NCBI RefSeq assembly: GCF_002101965.1
Contig: NZ_LQQA01000030.1
Coordinates: forward strand, 310,001-374,000
DNA length: 64,000 nucleotides
DNA from: Mycolicibacterium wolinskyi
GTDB lineage: Bacteria; Actinomycetota; Actinomycetes; Mycobacteriales; Mycobacteriaceae
Direction: 5' to 3'
The translations under genes were made by a program, and so were the position numbers. Below the pieces are notes generated by a model. The model was not told the origin of the DNA. It searched no databases and saw only the letters and a list, made by a program, of their open reading frames with translations. This document shows, in pieces, positions 26,025 to 33,711 of the stretch; the stretch's first letter is position 1; each line of letters opens with the position of its first letter.

Positions 26025-27362
26025 ATGGCTCGACTGTTCGGCACCGACGGCGTGCGCGGCGTCGCAAATCGCGATCTGACCGCGGAGCTCGCGCTGGCGC
26101 TGGGTTCCGCGGCTGCCCGGCGACTCGGCAACGCCGCCGGACACGGGCGGCGGGTCGCCGTGGTCGGGCGTGACCCGCGGGCGAGCGGCGAGATGCTGGA
26201 AGCCGCGGTCATCGCGGGCCTCACCAGCGAGGGTGTCGACGCCCTGCGCGTCGGAGTCCTGCCCACCCCCGCGGTGGCGTACCTGACCAGCGCCTACGAC
26301 GCCGACTTCGGCGTGATGATCTCCGCGTCGCACAACCCGATGCCCGACAACGGCATCAAGATCTTCGGCCCGGGCGGGCACAAGCTCGACGACGCAACCG
26401 AGGACCGCATCGAAGAACTGGTGAACGCGGGTCCGGGGCAGCGGCCGACGGGCGCGGGCCTCGGCCGGGTGGTCGACGCAGAGGACGCGCTGGACCGCTA
26501 TCTGCGCCACGTGAGTAAGGCCGTCACGACGCGGCTTGAGGGGCTGACCGTCGTCGTCGACTGTGCGCACGGCGCCGGATCGGCGGCCGCGCCCCGCGCC
26601 TACCGGGCCGCGGGCGCCAACGTCATCGCGATCAACGCCGAGCCCAACGGCCTCAACATCAACGACGGCTGCGGCTCCACCCACATGGAGGTGCTGCAGG
26701 CCGCGGTCGTCGAGCACGGTGCCGATCTCGGACTGGCCCACGACGGCGACGCCGACCGCTGCCTCGCAGTCGACGCGACCGGGCAGGTGATCGACGGCGA
26801 CGCGATCATGGTCGTGCTCGCCCTGGCCATGCAAGAAGCCGACGAGTTGGCGTCCAACACGTTGGTGGCCACGGTGATGAGTAACCTCGGCCTGCATCTG
26901 GCCATGCGTGCGGCCGGTATCGAGGTCCGCACCACGAGCGTCGGTGACCGCTACGTCCTCGAAGAGCTGCGGGCCGGCGAGTTCTCGCTCGGTGGCGAGC
27001 AGTCCGGCCACATCGTGATGCCCGGCCTCGGTACGACGGGTGACGGCATCGTGACCGGCCTGCGGCTCATGTCGCGGATGGCGCAGACCCGCTCGACGCT
27101 GGCGGCGCTCGCTGCCCCGATGCAGACGTTGCCGCAAGTTCTGATCAACGTCGAGGTCGCCGACAAGGCGACCGTGGCGAAGGCCCCGTCGGTGCAGTCG
27201 GCGGTGGCGCAGGCCGAGGCGGAACTCGGCGACACCGGACGCATCCTGCTGCGGCCGTCGGGCACCGAGCAGGTGGTCCGGGTGATGGTCGAGGCCGCCG
27301 ATGAGAACACCGCGCGCCAGCTCGCGGTGCGGGTGGCTGAATCTGTCAGCCATCAACGCTGA
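26025..27362 (+). CDS. glmM: Phosphoglucosamine mutase
   Basis: The 445-residue enzyme starts MARLFGTDGVRGVANRD and contains the catalytic phosphoserine loop GVMISASHNPMPDNGIKIFG (about residue 100), the metal loop LAHDGDADRCLAVD, the sugar-binding EEL-AGEFSLGGEQSGHIV and the phosphate-binding RPSGTEQVVRVMVEA. It converts glucosamine-6-phosphate to glucosamine-1-phosphate for UDP-GlcNAc, peptidoglycan and arabinogalactan linker synthesis. Sequence upstream of ATG 26025 stays open but lacks homology. GlmS, the preceding enzyme of the pathway, lies 6.3 kb downstream. Confidence 0.97.
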   Translation: MARLFGTDGVRGVANRDLTAELALALGSAAARRLGNAAGHGRRVAVVGRDPRASGEMLEAAVIAGLTSEGVDALRVGVLPTPAVAYLTSAYDADFGVMISASHNPMPDNGIKIFGPGGHKLDDATEDRIEELVNAGPGQRPTGAGLGRVVDAEDALDRYLRHVSKAVTTRLEGLTVVVDCAHGAGSAAAPRAYRAAGANVIAINAEPNGLNINDGCGSTHMEVLQAAVVEHGADLGLAHDGDADRCLAVDATGQVIDGDAIMVVLALAMQEADELASNTLVATVMSNLGLHLAMRAAGIEVRTTSVGDRYVLEELRAGEFSLGGEQSGHIVMPGLGTTGDGIVTGLRLMSRMAQTRSTLAALAAPMQTLPQVLINVEVADKATVAKAPSVQSAVAQAEAELGDTGRILLRPSGTEQVVRVMVEAADENTARQLAVRVAESVSHQR

Positions 27363-27403
27363 TTCGACGGAACCCGTCGGGCCCCGTCCGCGTCTAACCG
27401 GAT

Positions 27404-27709
27404 ATGGGAGTAGTTGACGCTGCCCGTATCGACGTCGAGGCACTCATGGACGCGGCGCGGCAGTACGAGGCCGCGGCAGACATCGTCGACGCCACCGTCC
27501 GGACGCGGTTGAGCAGAGCGGCTTTCGACGGATCGGCGGCTGGCCAGGCCCATGTTGCCCAGGGCGACGCCGTGCGTTCCGCCCTCGACGATCTGGCCGA
27601 ACCGCTCGGAGAATGGGCCCGCGCGGCGGGGGAGATCGGCGCCGTGCTGCGCGCCTCGGCGGATCGGTATCTTGCCGCGGACGGCAGGGCAGCGAGCCGG
27701 GTGGGCTGA
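27404..27709 (+). CDS. EspC/WXG100-like small helical protein, candidate type VII secretion substrate
   Basis: The 101-residue, almost wholly alpha-helical and cysteine-free product resembles the ESX secretion-associated (DUF2580/EspC-like) proteins: IDVEALMDAARQYEAAADIV, a central turn and a second helix. Its C-terminus has YLAAD, matching the YxxxD/E signal of type VII substrates. It corresponds in position to Rv3440c of M. tuberculosis. The next gene starts 3 bp after its stop and encodes a larger helical protein with a WHG turn, so the two may form a heterodimer. No WXG is present in the short protein itself. Confidence 0.75.
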   Translation: MGVVDAARIDVEALMDAARQYEAAADIVDATVRTRLSRAAFDGSAAGQAHVAQGDAVRSALDDLAEPLGEWARAAGEIGAVLRASADRYLAADGRAASRVG

Positions 27710-27712
27710 CCG

Positions 27713-29104
27713 GTGGCGCTGAACATCGACACCACAGACCTTTTGGCGCCCGGGCGCCCCGCCGTCGACACGTTGGCCGAATACGTGTGGGCCTGCCGGC
27801 TGCTCGGCTACCACCATCAGGACCTCACCGGCCACGCCCGCCAGGTGCACGAGTGGTACGACACCGAACGAGGTTTGGATCTGCGGGCGATCGACAACGA
27901 ATGTGCGGCGCTGACGGCCGCAGCGGTATCGATGGAGCCGGCATTGCGATTGCAGGACAAGCAGATTCGCGTACTGTCTGACGGTTGGCATGGCAGTGGG
28001 GCACGAGCGTCTGGCGATTTCCTGCAGCGCCATGCGATCTCCGCCGGACACGCCGTCACCGCACTGCGCGCTGCCGCGTCCACACTGGCTCAACTCTCCG
28101 ACGAGTTGCGGTCGGCGGTCGAGCGCAAAGTGACTGTCACCCAGCAGATCGAGGGCCGTCACGGCGCGCAGCGTGGTATGTGGCTGGCTGCGGCGCGTAC
28201 GGTGACCACCGGGTTGGGGGACCGGTCGACCGCCAGCGAACTCATCGACCAGCAGGTGAAGCCCTTCGTGGACAACGCGATTGCCGGCGAATGGCTTACG
28301 GTGATGCGCGCCGCGACGACCGCGGTGGCCGATGCCTACGATGCGGCCCTGGCCGCGCTCAGGTCCGGGCCGGTCCCGGTGTTCGAGATACCCGGGGCGC
28401 TCGGCCCGGCGTGGTCTCCTGGCGCTGCGGCGCGCGACGCCGCGGTCCGTGACGACGCACCGCCGGTCGGCGCCGCGAGTGCTCCGACGGTGCCCGCCGG
28501 CTTCACTCCGGGCCCGAGCAGTGCGCCGTCGTGGCCTTCGGCGCCGAGTTGGTCGGCTCCACCGCCGACGATGAGCCCAGCAGGTGTGTCCGCGCCTGCA
28601 CCGCCGCCGCCGGCCGCACCGGTCGAGCCGTTGACACCGCCCGGCCTCGGGCAGACGCTCGGCGCGGGATTGCCCGGTGCCGGCGGCGGTTTGCCTGACA
28701 TGGGTGCCGGTTTGGCGGGCACCGGCCAACAGCTCGCCGACCTGTTCGGTGGACTGATCGGATCGGCTGCCGAGGGATTGCCGGACGAGGATCCGCTCGG
28801 TGACGAGCCGCTGGACCTCGACGACGAGGTGGCCGAGGACTCTGAGGAGCCGGAGATCGACGAAGGCGAGGAAGAGGAGGAAGGCGAGGACGACGCGGCC
28901 GCTGAGGACGAGCCCGTCGAGGAGATCGAGGATGCGCCCGTCGCGCCGGAACAGGTGGGAAGCGTTGAGCCGCCGGCGGCTCCGCCTGAGCCGGTCCCCA
29001 CGACGCCGCCGCCTGCTGAGCCGGCCGCTGAACCGCTCGCCGCGCCAGAGGGGGAGACACCGTGTGAGATCGCGGCTGACGAGCTGCCGCAGGTCGGTCA
29101 GTGA
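27713..29104 (+). CDS. Ala/Pro-rich protein with helical N-domain and acidic tail, Rv3439c-like
   Basis: The 463-residue protein starts at GTG 27713. Residues 1 to ~215 are predicted helical and contain SDGWHGSGARASGDFLQ, a W-x-G turn as in WXG100/PPE-type proteins. Residues ~220-330 are Pro/Ala/Gly rich and residues ~345-420 are extremely acidic (runs of E and D), before a Pro/Glu tail. No membrane segment or Sec signal is visible. Gene position behind glmM matches Rv3439c. Function is unknown; pairing with the small EspC-like neighbour suggests a type VII secreted or surface protein. The tail would bind cations or basic surfaces. Confidence 0.75.
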   Translation: MALNIDTTDLLAPGRPAVDTLAEYVWACRLLGYHHQDLTGHARQVHEWYDTERGLDLRAIDNECAALTAAAVSMEPALRLQDKQIRVLSDGWHGSGARASGDFLQRHAISAGHAVTALRAAASTLAQLSDELRSAVERKVTVTQQIEGRHGAQRGMWLAAARTVTTGLGDRSTASELIDQQVKPFVDNAIAGEWLTVMRAATTAVADAYDAALAALRSGPVPVFEIPGALGPAWSPGAAARDAAVRDDAPPVGAASAPTVPAGFTPGPSSAPSWPSAPSWSAPPPTMSPAGVSAPAPPPPAAPVEPLTPPGLGQTLGAGLPGAGGGLPDMGAGLAGTGQQLADLFGGLIGSAAEGLPDEDPLGDEPLDLDDEVAEDSEEPEIDEGEEEEEGEDDAAAEDEPVEEIEDAPVAPEQVGSVEPPAAPPEPVPTTPPPAEPAAEPLAAPEGETPCEIAADELPQVGQ

Positions 29105-29168
29105 TCGATGACCACACTGGTCACATCAGCACCTCAGCGGAACCGGTAGATGGTTGCAGAACGTGATA

Positions 29169-29945
29169 TCACCGGTGATGTTTGGACGAATCGTCACGTT
29201 TGTTGTCGCGTTCGCCATGATCAGAGTCGCGATCGGCCGATGACTTGGCGGCCGGCGACGCTGCGCGCGGGGTGGATTTGGACTTGGTCACTCCATCATC
29301 GGCTGCGGTGTGGCGGGTGGTCGATCGGCGATCATCGGGCCCCGGAGCCAGAACGCGGAGCCGCTCTCCGTCTCCCAGCGACTCGCGGACCACGGGTCGA
29401 GGTGTCGGTGCTCGCTGGGCAGGCTTGGTCAGCTCGCGTTCGGTTGGCTTGGCCGAAGACTTCGCAGTCCTTGGCTTTGTGGGTTGCTCGTCTACCGCTG
29501 CGGGCTCGGTCGGCGCGTTGCGCTTGGCCTGGACGGGTGTATCAGTCGGTGGAAGCGCTGCGGGAGTTGCGTTTTCGCGGTTGTAAAAGAAGTTCTGAAT
29601 CTGCGATATCACCCACGCGAGGCCCACGAACGCGACGACAACCGGGGCGAGGATCACGGCGGCAGCGGTGCTCGTGATCGTTGAGATCAACGCCCGCCAA
29701 TCGACACTCGTCGCCGCTGAAGTGGCGTTGGCGAGTTGGCCACTCACCGCCTGATCGCCCGGCGGAACCGCAGTGACCGCGGTTCGGCCAAGGTGCACAA
29801 GCAGGGCGTCGGGGGCGTATCTGGCGACGGCTGCGGGTTGCACCGCGCGAACTTCGGTTCGCATGGCGTCGGCGTCGGGCGGTACAGCGACCAGGGGCAA
29901 TACGAGGGCGCCGGCGAGGGCGAGCGATGGGGTTGCATGACGCAT
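29169..29945 (-). CDS. Hypothetical exported membrane protein with basic low-complexity tail
   Basis: From ATG 29945 the product has 258 residues: a Sec-type signal (MRHATPSLALAGALVLPLVA), a short extracytoplasmic part, one long hydrophobic segment (AAAVILAPVVVAFVGLAWVI, about residues 95-120) and then ~130 residues rich in Lys, Arg, Pro, Ser, Thr and Asp ending in KRDDSSKHHR. The upstream region has AAGGACG near the start. No family is recognised. The overall composition is like that of cell-wall-associated proteins. It is on the same strand as and downstream of the LysR gene. Confidence 0.65.
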   Translation of the reverse strand: MRHATPSLALAGALVLPLVAVPPDADAMRTEVRAVQPAAVARYAPDALLVHLGRTAVTAVPPGDQAVSGQLANATSAATSVDWRALISTITSTAAAVILAPVVVAFVGLAWVISQIQNFFYNRENATPAALPPTDTPVQAKRNAPTEPAAVDEQPTKPRTAKSSAKPTERELTKPAQRAPTPRPVVRESLGDGERLRVLAPGPDDRRSTTRHTAADDGVTKSKSTPRAASPAAKSSADRDSDHGERDNKRDDSSKHHR

Positions 29946-30060
29946 GTGTCCGTCCTTCCACTGTCTCGGACCATAGTCATGCCGCCGCGAGGGCATGGAT
30001 GCAGTAATGCCCTACTGCATTTTTCGCCGCGCCGGCGCGGTCCTACTCCATGGCGGTCAG

Positions 30061-30939
30061 TCAGATCGTGTCGTCGCGGCACGCGAGTGCGGCAGCCACG
30101 AATGCGTCGCGAACCGGATTGTCGACGGCCGCATTCCAGATCAGGGTGACGTGGCTGGGACGAAGATCGTCTACCGGCACCACCCGGACGTCGGGGCGCC
30201 GGTAATAGGCCGTCGTCGACCGTGGCAGCACGACGAACCCTTCGCGCGCGGCGACGTGTTCGAGTTTGTCCTCGACGGTGCACACCGTGGCGCGCGGCGG
30301 CGCCCAGCGCTGATCGGCCGTAGCCTGTGTACGCCATTCCGGAAGTGTGGCGGGGTCCTGCAGCAATAGTCGGTCGGTCAGGTCGGCCAACCGCACCGAT
30401 GACCGCGCGGCCAGCGGATCGTCGGCGGGCAGGAGGGCATCGAGCGGTTCCTCCAGCAGCGGTGCGGTGCCGAGGCCGCGGTGGTCGATCGGCTCGCGGG
30501 CGTAGACCACATCGACCTCGCCGCTGCGCACCACCTCGACCTGCTCGTTCCAGCCCACCTGGCGCACCACCGCGCGCCGGCCCGGGCCGGCGGCTTCGAA
30601 CGCCGTCGCGGCTGCCGTAGCCCGCAGCCCCGGCATCACCCCGACCGTCACCGTCACGGTCGGTGCCGCGACGCGAGACAGCCGCTGGCGCAACGCCTTC
30701 GCCTCATCGAGCAGAACCTTGGCGTCCTGCAGGAGTTGCGTCCCCGCCGGGGTCAGCTGAGTGCCGCGCGAACCGCGCGTGAACAGCTGCGCACCGAGTT
30801 CGTCCTCGAATGCCCGGATCTGGCGGGACAGCACTGGTTGCGCGATGTGCAGGCGCTGGGCCGCGCGGCCGAAGTTCAACTCTTCGGCGACCGCGACGAA
30901 GTACCGCAGTTTGCGCAGATCGAGATCGCTGCTGCTCAT
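30061..30939 (-). CDS. LysR family transcriptional regulator
   Basis: The 292-residue regulator has the canonical N-terminal helix-turn-helix LRKLRYFVAVAEELNFGRAA to QPVLSRQIRAFEDELGAQLF and a C-terminal effector-binding domain (VGVMPGLRATAAATAF, GLGTAPLLEEPLDALLPADD, VAAREGFVVLP). It is transcribed divergently from the SDR gene starting at 31010. LysR proteins typically control such a divergent neighbour, so the SDR is its probable target. The 70-bp gap between them holds the promoters of both. Confidence 0.93.
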   Translation of the reverse strand: MSSSDLDLRKLRYFVAVAEELNFGRAAQRLHIAQPVLSRQIRAFEDELGAQLFTRGSRGTQLTPAGTQLLQDAKVLLDEAKALRQRLSRVAAPTVTVTVGVMPGLRATAAATAFEAAGPGRRAVVRQVGWNEQVEVVRSGEVDVVYAREPIDHRGLGTAPLLEEPLDALLPADDPLAARSSVRLADLTDRLLLQDPATLPEWRTQATADQRWAPPRATVCTVEDKLEHVAAREGFVVLPRSTTAYYRRPDVRVVPVDDLRPSHVTLIWNAAVDNPVRDAFVAAALACRDDTI

Positions 30940-31009
30940 ACCTCAAGGGTATCGCCGGGCGACGAAAAGGGTCTTGGACGAACCCGGCCGCCGACTCGAC
31001 AGTGGAGAC

Positions 31010-31726
31010 ATGAACCTCAAGAACGCACGCGTCCTGATCATCGGCGGCACATCGGGCATCGGCCTGGGTGTCGCGTCTGCCGTCGCCGACCGTGGCGGCG
31101 TTCCGATCGTGGTGTCGCGCAAGCAGTCCAGTGTCGACAACGCATTGGCCACGTTGCCTGACGACGCCCGCGGTTCGACCGTCGATCTGACGGACCCCGA
31201 GTCGCTGGACCGGTTGGCCAAGGAGGTAGGGCCGATCGATCACCTGGTGTTCTCCGCGGGCGAGGCTCTGGAGATGATCGGATTCAACGATCTCACCCCC
31301 GAGGCGATCACCGGCTTCTTCGGCACCCGGTTCATCGGCCAATTGCAGGCGATACGGGTCTTCGCGCCGCGGATCAACACGGGTGGCTCGATCACCCTCA
31401 CGAGCGGCACGGCCGCGGAGAAGCCCGGATTGGGCGTTCTGCCCACCGCGGTGTGCGGTGCCATCAACGCGATGACCCGGGCGTTGGCCATCGAACTGGC
31501 ACCACTGCGGGTCAACGCCGTCGCGCCCGGCCCGATCGTGACGCCGCTGTGGTCGGCGTTGAGCGACGCCGACCGTCAGGCGATCGTCGAGCGGTACGCA
31601 CAACAGCTTCCGGTGGGGCGGATCGGTGACCCCACCGACACCGCGTTGGCCTACGTCTACTTCATGGAGCAGGAGTTCGGCACGGGCGTGGTGCTCACGG
31701 TCGACGGCGGCACAGTCCTGGTCTAA
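31010..31726 (+). CDS. Short-chain dehydrogenase-like protein lacking the YxxxK catalytic pair
   Basis: The 238-residue protein has the SDR Rossmann motif GGTSGIGLGVASAVA, the AG motif as LVFSAGEAL and the SDR C-terminal PG motif RVNAVAPGPIVTPLW. The active-site Ser is present in ITLTSGTAAEKPG, but the residues 13 and 17 positions later, which should be Tyr and Lys, are Pro and Cys in GVLPTAVCGAINAM. It belongs to the atypical SDR subgroup in which that site is altered, so classical dehydrogenase chemistry is doubtful. ATG 31010 has GTGGAG close upstream. Its stop overlaps the convergent oxidoreductase stop by 4 bp. Confidence 0.88.
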   Translation: MNLKNARVLIIGGTSGIGLGVASAVADRGGVPIVVSRKQSSVDNALATLPDDARGSTVDLTDPESLDRLAKEVGPIDHLVFSAGEALEMIGFNDLTPEAITGFFGTRFIGQLQAIRVFAPRINTGGSITLTSGTAAEKPGLGVLPTAVCGAINAMTRALAIELAPLRVNAVAPGPIVTPLWSALSDADRQAIVERYAQQLPVGRIGDPTDTALAYVYFMEQEFGTGVVLTVDGGTVLV

Positions 31727-32763
31727 CGCGCCAACGACACCAATTCCGCACAGAACCGCACTGATTCGGCGCTGTCGGACGCCAGCGGGTGCACCAGCAG
31801 CGTCGTCACGCCGGCGTCAGCGTAGGCGGCCAACCGCTCCTTGACGAAACCCTTTGGCCCGACCAGCGATACGTTACGGACGAGCTCATCGGGTACCGCG
31901 TCGATGGCTTCGGTCTTCTTGCCCGCGAGGTAGAGGTCCTGGATGCGGTCGGCCACCTCGCCGAACCCGTACCGGGTGGCGAGGTTGTGGTAGAAGTTCT
32001 TACCCCGGGCGCCCATGCCGCCGATGTACAGGGCCAGTTGGGGTTTCGCCCACGCCAGCCGGTCGTCGACGTCATCGCCGATTGCCAGGCTTGCGCTCAC
32101 CATGACATCGAGCGGACCGAGTTCCGCATCGCGTTTGGCGAAGCCCGCGCGCAGCGCCTCGCCCCACACGTCATCGGCCTTCTCGGGGAAGTAGAACACG
32201 GGCTGCCAGCCCTCGGCGATCTCGGCCGTCAGTTCGACGTTGTTCGGTCCAAGGGCCGCGATGGTGATCGGAATGCGTTCGCGCACCGGATGATTGATCA
32301 AGTGCAGCGATTTGCCGAGGCCGGTCCCGCGATCGGCCGGCAGCGGGAGTTGGTAGTACTTGCCGTCGTAGTGGACATTCTCGCGACGCCACACCTGCCG
32401 GCAGATCTCGACCACCTCGCGCGTGCGGCCGAGCGGAGCGTCGAACGGCACGCCGTGAAAGCCTTCCATCACCTGCGGGCCCGACGTGCCGATGCCAAGG
32501 CGGAACCGCCCGTCGGACACGTAGTCGACCCCGGCTGCCGTCATCGCCAGCAGTGAGGGAGTCCTGGTGTAGATCGGTACCACCCCGGTGCCGAGTTCGA
32601 TGGTCGAGGTCTTGGCGGCCAGGTAGCCGAGCTGGCTGATCGCGTCGTACGAGTACGCCTCGGCCACGAGCGCGATGTCGACGCCGACTTTCTCCAGTTC
32701 GACGACCTGGTCGGCGGCCTCTTTGAAACCACCGGCATAACTCAGAAAGATGCCTGTCCGCAT
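31723..32763 (-). CDS. LLM class F420-dependent oxidoreductase
   Basis: The 346-residue TIM-barrel flavin/F420 protein has the luciferase-like pattern: VELEKVGVDIALVAEAYSYD, STIELGTGVVPIYTRTPSLL, DGRFRLGIGTSGPQVMEGFH, ERIPITIAALGPNNVELTAE and C-terminal LLVHPLA. Mycobacteria use many such enzymes with coenzyme F420; the substrate here is unknown. A TATATA -10 box at 32772-32777 (minus strand) puts transcription start at the GTG 32766/ATG 32763 pair, so the mRNA is probably leaderless and either could be the start. A perfect palindrome lies just upstream of the -10. Confidence 0.9.
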   Translation of the reverse strand: MRTGIFLSYAGGFKEAADQVVELEKVGVDIALVAEAYSYDAISQLGYLAAKTSTIELGTGVVPIYTRTPSLLAMTAAGVDYVSDGRFRLGIGTSGPQVMEGFHGVPFDAPLGRTREVVEICRQVWRRENVHYDGKYYQLPLPADRGTGLGKSLHLINHPVRERIPITIAALGPNNVELTAEIAEGWQPVFYFPEKADDVWGEALRAGFAKRDAELGPLDVMVSASLAIGDDVDDRLAWAKPQLALYIGGMGARGKNFYHNLATRYGFGEVADRIQDLYLAGKKTEAIDAVPDELVRNVSLVGPKGFVKERLAAYADAGVTTLLVHPLASDSAESVRFCAELVSLAR

Positions 32764-32771
32764 CACCGAGT

Positions 32772-32790
32772 TATATACCCAACCGGTTGG
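32772..32790 (-). promoter_or_regulatory. Leaderless promoter with overlapping TetR-type palindrome
   Basis: On the minus strand TATATA (32777-32772) lies 5 bp before GTG 32766. Directly upstream is the perfect 12-bp palindrome CCAACCGGTTGG (32779-32790), between the -10 and the -35 position, where a bound repressor would block RNA polymerase. AACCGGTT palindromes are common TetR-family operators in mycobacteria. No TetR gene is adjacent, so the regulator must be encoded elsewhere. Confidence 0.55.
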
Positions 32791-32801
32791 TTGGGGTGTG
32801 C

Positions 32802-33644
32802 TCAGGGCTTGAGGAGCGCGACGACCTTGTCCTCCAGCGCGACGGGATCCGCGTTGGGGTCGGGGGTCTGGGTGTGGGGCAGCTGAACCTCGGGGTCGGC
32901 GAAATCCTTGTACGTCTTGTCACCGGCGAGCGTCGCGAGCAGGTAGCCGGTCAGCAGCGCACGCACGATCTTCTGGGTGCCGCGGTGGGCACCGGGCAGG
33001 CCGAGGACGCGGGCCAGCCGGCGTCCCTCCATCAGCCCACCGGCCTTGATGTCGTCGACCGTGCGCAGCGTCGCGCCCTCCCACGCCCGCGAGAGCTCGA
33101 CGGCATTCGAGCGCAACGTCATGGGATCGCCCGGATCCGTCAGCACCAAGCCCGGCACCTGCAGCGTCGCCGCAGGCTGCTCGGCAGGCGGTTTGGTGAT
33201 CGTAGGGAACAGCGCGGCGACGGCTTTGGGCTTGTTCGGCATGCCCGCCGCGGCGAACACCGCGGCCGACGCGCCGAACCCGTGGCCGACGAGGCCGCGT
33301 TTCGTCGGGTGGACGCTGATCTTGCCCGGCCCCAGCCGCACCCCGCTGACGATGTCGAGCGCCGCGCCCAGGTCGAATGCGAGGTTGAGCACCGACGGGG
33401 CCAGCCCGGTCTCGGTGTTGGGCGCCGCCGCGACGATGCCCCAGGACGCCAGGTGCTCGAGCGTCTTGGTGTAGTTGTCGGACTTTGCCATCCAGTCGTG
33501 GGCGAACGCCACACCGGCCAGGTTCAGGCCGGATTCCGGGGTGTAGACGACACCCGGCACGCCGGCGAAAGCCAGGTCACCGCGCAGTACGCGGTGCGGC
33601 CCGCGGCGGGTCAACGCAGCGAAGAGCTTCTTGGTGCTGGCCAC
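32802..33644 (-). CDS. Alpha/beta hydrolase (dienelactone-hydrolase-like), Rv3438-like
   Basis: The 280-residue product starts at GTG 33644. It has an alpha/beta-hydrolase core: VAFAHDWMAKSDNYTKTLEH with the oxyanion strand, the elbow-like GLVGHGFGASAAVFAAAG, and VPGLVLTDPGDPMTLR. The elbow reads GHGFG, so the expected nucleophile Ser or Cys is replaced by Gly, suggesting a non-catalytic or atypical member. It is divergent from glmS with 67 bp between, like Rv3438 in M. tuberculosis. No signal peptide or membrane segment is evident. Confidence 0.82.
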   Translation of the reverse strand: MASTKKLFAALTRRGPHRVLRGDLAFAGVPGVVYTPESGLNLAGVAFAHDWMAKSDNYTKTLEHLASWGIVAAAPNTETGLAPSVLNLAFDLGAALDIVSGVRLGPGKISVHPTKRGLVGHGFGASAAVFAAAGMPNKPKAVAALFPTITKPPAEQPAATLQVPGLVLTDPGDPMTLRSNAVELSRAWEGATLRTVDDIKAGGLMEGRRLARVLGLPGAHRGTQKIVRALLTGYLLATLAGDKTYKDFADPEVQLPHTQTPDPNADPVALEDKVVALLKP

Positions 33645-33697
33645 CCGTTGACCGTAGCCCACACCTCACGGAATCGGGTGCCAGGTGGGTGTTGCAC

Positions 33698-33711
33698 TAC
33701 CCTGGATCCCT
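33698..33711 (+). promoter_or_regulatory. Possible leaderless promoter of glmS
   Basis: TACCCT at 33698-33703 fits the TANNNT -10 pattern and ends 8 bp before ATG 33712, and no ribosome binding site lies in front of the gene. A leaderless glmS transcript is therefore likely. No -35 element is obvious. Confidence 0.4.
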
